Source of the DNA: Sorghum bicolor | Taxonomy: Eukaryota; Streptophyta; Magnoliopsida; Poales; Poaceae | Length of the DNA: 64,000 nt | Direction: 5' to 3' | Assembly: GCF_000003195.3 (NCBI RefSeq) | Contig: NC_012877.2 | Span: forward strand, 21,763,075-21,827,074 | In this document: piece by piece, positions 24,820-32,772 of the stretch | Numbering within the stretch: position 1 is the stretch's first letter | Layout: every line of letters starts with the position of its first letter | Notes under the pieces: generated by a model | What the model was told of the DNA's origin: nothing | Databases searched by the model: none | The model's input: the letters and a program-made list of their open reading frames with translations, nothing else | Made by a program: the position numbers and the translations under genes

Positions 24820-25242
24820 ATGGAAAACCAAAATTCTAAATCGATCCATGAATCTGCAATCCCTTTAGCAACTAACCTTTTACCATGGGAATCATCACAG
24901 CCTATCCAAACACCCCAGTATAAGTTAAGTTCTAGGTTGATTGCTATGATTCAAAACCTCTCTTTTTCGGGAAAGGAAGACGAAAACGCTTACCTTCATA
25001 TTAGAGATTTTGAGCAAACATGTGATTGTCTTCGCATTGAAGGCATTTCTGATAAGACTTTACGTTGGAAGCTTTTTCCTTTTTCTCTAAGGGGAGAAGC
25101 TAGACAATGGTACAGTCAGAAGGTAAGTCAACAACAAGGAGAATGGGGAGTTTTACGAGCCAACTTTTGTCTAGATTTTTATTCCCTTGACCGTATAGCC
25201 GACCTTAGACTCGAAGTCCTATCTTTTAAACAAAAAAGATAA
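24820..25242 (+). pseudogene. ATH-1 gag, N-terminal part
   Basis: The ATG at 24820 opens MENQNSKSIHESAIPLATN. The capsid-like core includes LRWKLFPFSLRGEARQWYSQ. The reading ends at TAA (25240) in an A-rich run, and gag resumes in frame 2 at about 25241 (NETLGKSWKRFSDLL). The shift lies inside the gag core rather than at a gag-pol junction, so a one-base indel in an A run is more likely than programmed frameshifting. The ORF could be read from 24754, but the 22 extra hydrophobic residues are probably untranslated leader. Confidence 0.78.
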
Positions 25243-27700
25243 TGAAACTTTGGGAAAATCCTGGAAACGTTTTTCTGATCTTTTAGAATCTGGTCCCAAC
25301 CTTAATCTTGAAGACCCTGTTCTTTTATTTCACTTTTTTCGAGGTCTTCATAAAAATCACAAACAAATGCTACACACAATGTCTAGAGGTTCTTTCTTTC
25401 GCATCCCTGCTGATGAAGCAAGAGTGATCCTAGATAGAATCCTAGAAGCTGAGATGGATAATACCCTTCATGATGAAACCTACGAAGCCGAAGTAGACAC
25501 TCTGCCAAATTCTTCATCTACTCTAGCTATCCCAAGTTCTGAGCCTCAAGAGGAAGAAATTCCACTACCGGACTTCATGCTGGATATAGAATCCGATCTT
25601 TTTGCCGATTTTGGAAATATTTCAAACTACCATTCTATTGACAAACCCCAAAACGGCCAGTTTAGCATTTATTTACCAAGTGAATATCAATTGAGAGAGC
25701 TTATCTCAGTAATGAGTAGCGAATGGTTGGAGGAATCAGAGCTTTCCTCTGATGTGATCCGTTTGGACACACCCTCTATAACTATACGTTGTGCTTATAA
25801 TTCTGATCGATTTAATGCTCTTTATAATCCTGTTGTGGGGATCAACATTATGTCTGAATCCTTTGCACTTAAACTATTTAAAAATCTTATCTTAACCCCC
25901 ACAACAAAGGTCATAAAGGAATCTTCGGGACGATTAGTCCCCAGTCTTGGAATTATTAATGTCCTACCTCTTACGGTAGAAGGCTCCATGGTTCATTTGA
26001 ACTTTTATATCTTTGATACATGGGACTTCGACCTGTTGATAGGACAACCTTTTAGAAGACTCCTTTATGAAGGTCATACTGGAAAGCTACACATTTCTTT
26101 TGGAAAAACTTTTAAATTCCCAATAATAATTTCACACTCCTTAAATAATAAGGCCGAGTCATATCTTTTGCCTGATCCTATGGAGGAAGTAAAGGCTGCA
26201 TCTCTAGAGCTTTTAGATGAACCAGACTTAGAAGACGAAACTCCTTTCTTCACAGAAGAAGAAGATGAACCTTCCGAGCCTGAACCCTTAGATGAGTTTG
26301 CAGAAACACCTAGACCCCCCATAGAACTTAAAACTTTACCACCCGGTCTTACCTATGCTTTCCTAAACAATAATCCAGAGTTTTCTGTGATCATTAGCGA
26401 TAAACTCACTCAGGATCAAACTCTACAATTAATGACCATTCTTGAGAAACATCACTCAGTGTTCGGCTACTCACTCCAAGATCTTACAGGAATCAGTCCT
26501 ATGATTTGTACTCATCGTATTCCAACAGATCCTTCTGTTACACCCTCTCGAGAACCCCAACGTAGACTTAACAACACTATGAGAGAGGTAGTTAAAAAGG
26601 AAGTTATTAAGTTGCTGCATGCAGGGATTATATATCCTGTGCCGCACAGTGAGTGGGTGAGCCCAGTCCAAGTTGTGCCCAAAAAGGGAGGCATGACAGT
26701 TATTATGAATGAAAAGAACGAGCTAATTCCGCAACGCACCGTCACAGGATGGCGGATGTGCATAGACTATAGAAAATTAAACAAAGCCACGAGAAAGGAT
26801 CACTTTCCTTTACCTTTCATAGATGAGATGTTAGAGCGATTAGCAAACCATTCATTCTTTTGTTTCTTAGATGGATATTCAGGGTATCATCAAATCCCGA
26901 TCCATCCCGATGATCAAAGCAAAACCACTTTTACATGCCCTTATGGAACTTATGCTTATCGTAGAATGTCTTTTGGGTTATGTAATGCACCAGCTTCTTT
27001 TCAAAGATGCATGATGTCTATATTTTCTGATATGATTGAAGAGATTATGGAAGTTTTCATGGATGATTTCTCTGTTTATGGAAAAACTTTTGATAGTTGT
27101 CTTGAAAACTTAGATAAGGTTTTGCAAAGATGTGAAGAAAAGCACTTAATCCTTAATTGGGAAAAATGTCATTTTATGGTTAGGGAAGGAATAGTGCTAG
27201 GACACTTAGTGTCTGAAAGAGGGATTGAGGTAGACAAAGCTAAAATTGAAGTAATTGAACAACTACCTCCACCTGTGAATATAAAAGGAATTCGAAGCTT
27301 TCTTGGCCATGCTGGTTTTTATCGTAGATTCATAAAAGATTTTTCATTCATTGCTAGACCACTTACTCTTTTGCTAGCCAAGGATGCTCCTTTCGAATTT
27401 GATGATGCATGTCTAACATCTTTCAATTTATTAAAGAAAGCACTCATCTCTGCACCAATCATTCAACCCCCTGATTGGTCGTTACCTTTTGAAATTATGT
27501 GTGATGCTAGTGATTATGCTGTGGGGGCAGTATTGGGACAAACTAAAGATAAGAAGCATCATGCAATTGCTTATGCCAGTAAAACTTTGACAGGAGCTCA
27601 ACTCAATTATGCAACCACTGAAAAAGAGCTTCTGGCTATTGTCTTTGCCATTGATAAATTTAGATCTTATTTAGTTGGAGCTAAAATATTTGCTCACTAA
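25243..27700 (+). pseudogene. ATH-1 gag C-terminus, protease-like region and reverse transcriptase
   Basis: Frame 2, 816 codons from 25250. Residues 1-75 finish gag. Residues 185-295 look like a retropepsin-type fold (closing with WDFDLLIGQPFRRLLYEG), but the active-site region reads LYNPVVGINIM with no Asp. RT follows: TPSREPQRRLNNTMREVVKK, WRMCIDYRKLNKATRKDHFP, FLDGYSGYHQIPIHPDD, and the catalytic FMDD at about 27056-27067, all intact. RNase H begins at MCDASDYAVGAVLGQ and TEKELLAIVFAIDKFRSYL. It then breaks at about 27690: the segment holding the third catalytic Asp is missing and the frame changes, consistent with a short deletion. Confidence 0.85.
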
Positions 27701-29183
27701 AAAAGACGCTAAACCTCGCCTGATTAGATGGATTTTATTACTCCAAGAATTTGACTTAGAAATAAAAGATAAAAAGGGAGTAGAAAATTCTGTTGCTGAT
27801 CACCTGTCTAGAATGTATTTTAAGAGTCCACAGGAAACCCCAATCAATGATTCACTCTGGGACGACATGCTCTACGGGATTAACAGGTCTGACCCCTGGT
27901 ATGCAGATATTGTTAATTTTATGGTTTCAGGGTATGTACCACCAGGAGCAAACAAGAAGAAGCTTATTCAAGAAAGTCGTTCACATATATGGGATGAGCC
28001 ATACCTCTTCCGTGTATGCTCTGATGGCTTACTCAGGAGATGTGTGACCACTGAGGAAGGATGGAAGATCATTGACAGATGTCATTCATCACCATATGGA
28101 GGTCACTTTCCAGCATTCCGTACACATTCAAAGATCTGGCAGTGTGGATTCTATTGGCCTACAATGTATGAAGACACGAAGCAATATATCAGAAGATGTG
28201 GGCCATGTCAAAGGCACGGAAACATAAATACAAGGGATGCAATGCCACTCACCAACAACCTTCAGATTGAGCTCTTTGATGTCTGGGGAATAGACTACAT
28301 GGGTCCATTTCCTCCATCAAAGAAGTGTGAGTACATCTTGGTGGCGGTTGACTATGTCTCCAAGTGGGTAGAAGCATTACCTTGCAAGCATGCCGACAAC
28401 GTCAGTTCAAAGAGGATGTTTGAAGAAATTATATTTGCAAGATTTGGAGTTCCCAGAGTAGTGATAAGTGATGGAGGAGCACACTTCATCGACAAACGCT
28501 TCAAGCAATATCTATCAAGACATGGAATCCGGCACAACGTCGCTACCCCTTATCATCCTCAGACAAGTGGCCAAGCAGAGACTTCCAACAAACAAATCAA
28601 GAATATTCTTCAGAAGACAGTAAATGAAATGGGAACGGCGTGGAAAGACAAGTTACCCGATGCACTCTGGGCATACCGGACAGCATACAAGACCCCAATT
28701 GGAATGTCTCCAAACCAATTGGTGTACGGGAAGACTTGGCATCTACCTGTTGAACTAGAGTTCAAAGCACAGTGGGCCATAAAGAGATGGAATATGGACC
28801 TAGATGTTGCTGGAGATTATAGAAGAATGCAACTATCAGAATTGGAAGATTGGCGAGAGAAAGCATATCACAATTCAAAAATCTACAAAGAAAGAGTCAA
28901 GAGGTGGCATAACAAGAGAATCAAGAAGAAGGAGTTCACACCCGGAGATAAGGTATTACTTTTTAATTCCAGGGTAAAGCTTTTCGGGCATGGAAAACTC
29001 CGGAGCAAATGGGAAGGACCATTCAAGGTAATCAATTCATCATCCCACGGAGCTATCACACTTCAAAATAGCGAAGGTACGTTATTCAAGGTAAATGGTC
29101 AACGTCTTAAATTATTTTTAGAGCCCAATGAGGAATTTGAAGAAATAGACGTAGTCCATTTTTACCTTCCCATAGAAAATTAG
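27675..29183 (+). pseudogene. ATH-1 RNase H end and integrase (integrase portion intact)
   Basis: Frame 3 resumes at [20 protein letters not shown] and VADHLSRM (end of RNase H). The integrase is complete to its own stop: HHCC module ([24 protein letters not shown]), catalytic core with GIDYMGPF (Asp), [11 protein letters not shown] (Asp) and [11 protein letters not shown] (Glu), then a C-terminal domain with the GPF motif ([14 protein letters not shown]). No chromodomain is apparent. Because RT is in a different frame, this cannot be made as a single polyprotein from this copy. Confidence 0.87.
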
Positions 29184-29292
29184 AGCCTGACACTTTTGGT
29201 TTGATGGTTTTGGGTCATATATATATTTTTCTAAATAATTTCGCATCTAGAAACGCGCTCGGAAAAGTGGGCCCACAGAGGGGCCAGAGAGA

Positions 29293-29327
29293 GGGCGGGC
29301 GCCTAGGTCAAGTGGGCGGGCGCCCAG
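29293..29327. promoter_or_regulatory. GC-rich double motif upstream of the ATH-1 accessory ORF
   Basis: Two copies of GGGCGGGCGCC separated by about ten bases. The same double motif occurs once in every ATH LTR in the window (23738-23770, 31808-31840, 40780-40812, 44957-44991, 51505-51540) upstream of the LTR TATA box. Here it lies about 145 bp upstream of the internal TATA box, in the opposite orientation relative to the ATH-1 LTR copy. Confidence 0.55.
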
Positions 29328-29468
29328 CCCCTGTTCCCCCTCGGTCCCGACTTTCTCTGTCATGGAAAATGCACTTAGGGTGATCCGAATAATCCCTCGG
29401 ATGGAAAGTTTCGCACGCACATCGACGGGAGCAACCTGAACAACCCATAGAGGCATCCTTTTGACCCC

Positions 29469-29476
29469 TATATAAA
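29469..29476 (+). promoter_or_regulatory. TATA box of the ATH-1 accessory ORF
   Basis: TATATAAA lies 112 bp upstream of the ATG at 29588. This spacing leaves room for a normal start site near 29500 and an A/T-rich 5' UTR containing ACCAAGCCACCAAGC. It is the only good TATA box in the gap between pol and this ORF. Confidence 0.6.
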
Positions 29477-29587
29477 CAGACCCCTGACCTCAGTTTTCAA
29501 ACACCAAGCCACCAAGCTTTCTCTCCTTCAATTAGAGCTTAATTAGCTCTACTTCAATTAAAATTTTATTAGTTCCTTGTTGCTCTA

Positions 29588-30217
29588 ATGGCCGACAAGT
29601 ACCACGACGATTGGGAAGTCGTCCCCTTCAACCTCAACATGGAGCCAGTGGAAGACCCCGATGCCCGTGCTCTCGTCCCGGCCAACACAGAGCGACAGCT
29701 AGAAGCCATGCCATTACGCCAATGCAGCTCCGCCCAATCTTACCATGCTCAACCAGTTCTCACCGCACCACCACAACGCCTACTCCTCAAAGGACCATCA
29801 TCCAAGACGAAGACCACTATTAAAGTGCCAATCGGCACATGGATCCTTCCACCTAGACCCAATGAGAGGGTCGTTGGAGTCAAGACCAACCGAAGCGGCG
29901 AGATCAGCAGCGTTCGCTACACTACGGAGGAGGAAAGGCCTTACTTTGAAGGGATTAGAGCAGCCAAAGTCCGTTTCATCCCTCCAAAGGCAGCCCCGAA
30001 GCACGCTCTCAATGCTTTTGAGACACCTCCCAAGCGTCGCAAGACTATAATGGATATTGATGAGGAAGTTCGCAGGCTAGATAGAGTTATCATAGACCTC
30101 CAGTCCTCGATTAATTCCCTCACTAGGCAGCTCTCTAACCACAACACCATTATATTAGGCCTTAGGCAGGATCTTGCCAGTGCCAACAAGAAGATCAAGG
30201 AATTAGAGCGCCGCTAA
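29588..30217 (+). CDS. ATH-1 accessory ORF, 209 aa, predicted nuclear coiled-coil protein
   Basis: I do not recognise this family. The frame is intact. The N-terminus is acidic (MADKYHDDWEVVPFNLNMEP), followed by a basic linker and a central region TIKVPIGTWILPPRPNERVV. A basic cluster PPKRRK at residues 147-152 could be a nuclear localisation signal. Residues about 157-209 have heptad-like Leu/Ile spacing (DRVIIDLQSSINSLTRQL) and probably form a coiled coil. There is no signal peptide or membrane segment, so it does not look like an envelope protein, although Athila elements often have an env-like ORF here. It has its own TATA box (29469) and AATAAA (30362-30367), suggesting a separate mRNA. 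Unlike gag-pol it has no lesion. Confidence 0.6.
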   Translation: MADKYHDDWEVVPFNLNMEPVEDPDARALVPANTERQLEAMPLRQCSSAQSYHAQPVLTAPPQRLLLKGPSSKTKTTIKVPIGTWILPPRPNERVVGVKTNRSGEISSVRYTTEEERPYFEGIRAAKVRFIPPKAAPKHALNAFETPPKRRKTIMDIDEEVRRLDRVIIDLQSSINSLTRQLSNHNTIILGLRQDLASANKKIKELERR

Positions 30218-30361
30218 GTTATCTAGATTAGACCTTGAGGCAATACATCTTAGTCATTTATCTTTAAATTCGGTTTAGGTTTGCAATTATCATTAGTTTG
30301 CTATTATCATCAGTTTGTTATCAGTTTGCTATGAGTCTTTTGTAATAAATGCCTCAAGATC

Positions 30362-30367
30362 AATAAA
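30362..30367 (+). terminator. Poly(A) signal after the ATH-1 accessory ORF
   Basis: AATAAA about 145 bp after the stop codon, followed by a TTGTGTGT-type U/GU-rich stretch. This is compatible with 3' end formation of a subgenomic transcript. Confidence 0.4.
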
Positions 30368-30430
30368 GAGTATTACTATTATTATGTCTTGTGTGTCTCT
30401 ACTTTATTTTTGTGCAAGAAAGCAGAAAAC

Positions 30431-30444
30431 AAGTATGGGGGAGA
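30431..30444 (+). promoter_or_regulatory. Internal second polypurine-like tract in ATH-1
   Basis: AAGTATGGGGGAGA shares its first 11 bases with the terminal tract AAGTATGGGGGTATT at 31523-31537 but lies 1.1 kb upstream of the 3' LTR. It could be a second plus-strand priming site. Confidence 0.4.
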
Positions 30445-30997
30445 TCCCTCAACATGCCAAACACACTCCGACTACACCACTCCACGATTCAGGTACACAC
30501 TCTGCACACTTTACTTCATACAAACATTTATTTTGGATTATGCAGATTACTGTTTCCGACATGATAAAATAAAAAGATTAAAATATTTCTAATCATAATT
30601 AGTCTCAATCTGTGATATTTCCTGAAAACTTGCAATTATTATAAAATCATTTTAAAACCCTGTGTTACTTAAGTCAATATGTAATATGTGATGGTAGAGT
30701 ATGAGTTTCTTATTCTTGATATCATTGTTGCTTGGAGAATTTATTTCAAAATATTCAAAATTCTAGCTACCATCCTCAGTGTTTTATATGCCTGATAAAA
30801 ATAAAAATATTAATGATGATTATAAAGCTATCTACTTTGTATTGAGTTTGTTCAAAATGAGTTAGACCCTTGTTGAGAGATTTATCATGCTCCTAAGATC
30901 AAGACATTATTTCAGAAAGATTCACTCTTTCGAAGTATTATTGCATTAGAGGCATGGGCTATGCAAAAAAATAAAAATATTTTGAGGAAATAAAAAG

Positions 30998-31041
30998 GAG
31001 CAAGTGCTCGACAACCTCGCAGAAAAAATGGACAAGTGTCC
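30998..31041 (+). other. Twin AAGT-loop hairpins in ATH-1 3' region
   Basis: GAGC-AAGT-GCTC (30998-31009) and GGAC-AAGT-GTCC (31030-31041) are two perfect four-base-pair hairpins with the same loop. Both, with flanking sequence, recur in ATH-3 (46011-45945, minus) in an otherwise divergent non-coding region. Confidence 0.5.
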
Positions 31042-31522
31042 GGCAGTAGAATTAGGGGTACCTCAGTATCCACTTAAAAAAATGATGATAGCCCGTGGTC
31101 CCTCTAATAAGCAATATGCCAGTAAGAGTTGACAAAAGTTTTTAATTTCCAAAGACTTTGATCTAAGAGTATGACATTCCCCTCCTCGGATCCCGTTTTG
31201 ATCAGGCAATAAATGCAAAGTAAGTATGCTTGAGAATTTTTGCAAAATAAAACAACCTCAGGGAGATATATATATAAAAGATAATAAGTGATCTGAGAGA
31301 ACCTATGAGGATAAAAAGGTATGCTAACTTTCTTTCAAAAATATACAAAAACTCTAAGTGATAGGATTGAGAAGAAAGGATCTTTACTCTTAACCGTAAA
31401 CATCCCTGACTATGGTACACAGTGGAATTTTAACACCCTGCAATTATATAAAGAGAATGTTTTAAATGTTTACCCCAGATATTGTTCTTAACCATCCTTT
31501 TCTCGAGGACGAGTAAAAGCCT

Positions 31523-31537
31523 AAGTATGGGGGTATT
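31523..31537 (+). promoter_or_regulatory. ATH-1 terminal polypurine tract
   Basis: AAGTATGGGGGTATT directly before the 3' LTR start TGTTGACGG. Confidence 0.75.
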
Positions 31538-32772
31538 TGTTGACGGTTCTTAAGTATCAATTTTAATTATCAAATAAACATAAGAAAGGACCAATATGCA
31601 AACAACACCTAGAATTAGGGTTTGATCTGACAGAATTCCACGAGTTTTGTTGTTTATCTGTTTCTGCAGGGGGTTATCAGGAAATAAGGAAGAAAGGCCC
31701 ACATGTCAGGATTACATAGAGATATCAACGCACCACGCAATTTTACATCATCTAGAAGACTCCGGAAGCCACGAGACCGAAGCGGAGGCGAAACTGGGCC
31801 AGGCCCAGGGCGCCCGCCCTGGTAGCCAGGGCGCCCGCCCCCCTGCTGGAGCCAAATCAGGACTCTTTCGTTCGGGATATTCCACCGACCTATTGGATCA
31901 AGAAAAACATAGTACCACCTCGGCTATCGACCCAAAAACGCATAGAAGGGGAGGACTATATAAGCAAGGCCCCCCTGGCCCCTGGAGAAGACATGAAGAA
32001 ATTATCATAGAGACTGAGGGGTGCCCTCGAAGGAAAACCTCTTCTCTAATTAATATTTCTTTTTAGGCTTAGCAATCAATGTAAGGTAGAAATAGATCTT
32101 CTAGTTTCTACTAGATTGAGAGAGATAGAGTGGAGGTGTAGAGTGGAGGAAACCCGGCCTGTCGGTGTCTACTCCAAGCTTGTACCTGCGGGATCAAGTT
32201 CTCCTAACCCGAAGCTTGCTCCTAGGATTCTTCAGTAATTCGACTTCTAAATTCTAGTAAGTTCTTGTTTTATTGTTCTTATGGTTTATGAGTTTACTTT
32301 AATCTCTTCGCGTAGAGTTTAGAGTAATCATTGCTGGCGTAAACGTGGTGTTTAGGCTGGGGTACTCATAGATATTCCCTGACTAGCTGGACCGTGGTAG
32401 TAGTGAGGAACGTGACAATTCCAAGCTACCTTTGTAGATCACATCTCGTTAGCAGGAAGGATAGGGTTTATAGGTGCGGGTCGAACATCCTTTGTGGTGT
32501 CTAGATTCCGTTAGCCTCCACATTAGAACAGTAGATCATCCTTACCAAGGTTAGAAGGAGCCTACGGTTGCAGTCTTCTCTATTTATCACTCACATCGAA
32601 AGACATTCTTTGTGCCTAAAGGTTAGTAGTAATAGACCGGTTAGTCAGATGCACTCTTTCTCCTAGTGGTAAAAAAATAAATACGATACTCTGGATAATT
32701 TCCCGGGTGAAGTGCTCATCGATATCCGTGCGCTTGCGGATCAATTCCTTATTGCGCTCCCAAATATAAACA
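31538..32772 (+). repeat. ATH-1 3' LTR (1,235 bp)
   Basis: Nearly identical to the 5' LTR. It has a short duplication around 32130 (TAGAGTGGAGG repeated) that explains most of the length difference. The end reads ATATAAACA instead of ATATCAACA. The TATA box is at 31957-31963. TGGGG follows at 32773. Confidence 0.9.

Larger units (their letters stand above)
30220..31522 (+). other. ATH-1 non-coding 3' region
   Basis: About 1.3 kb, AT-rich, with no credible ORF. It holds the poly(A) signal, the internal purine tract and the twin hairpins listed separately. Outside those elements I see no structure. Confidence 0.6.
23468..32772 (+). mobile_element. ATH-1: Athila-like Ty3/Gypsy retrotransposon, nearly complete (9.3 kb)
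   Basis: It has two LTRs (23468-24687 and 31538-32772), an Asp-tRNA PBS, gag-pol, an extra ORF (29588-30217), a long non-coding 3' region and a polypurine tract. The flanking five bases are TGGGG on both sides (23463-23467 and 32773-32777), a clear target-site duplication. RT and integrase motifs resemble the Athila lineage, which commonly carries an additional ORF after pol. Frame lesions visible are an A-run shift in gag (about 25232) and a deletion in RNase H (about 27690). The LTRs differ mainly by few substitutions and a short duplication in the 3' LTR, so the insertion looks recent. Confidence 0.9.

Noticed and set aside
25225..25250. A-rich shift in ATH-1 gag as programmed frameshifting
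   Set aside because: It lies within the gag core, not at a gag-pol boundary; the homologous reading continues as gag, so an indel is simpler.
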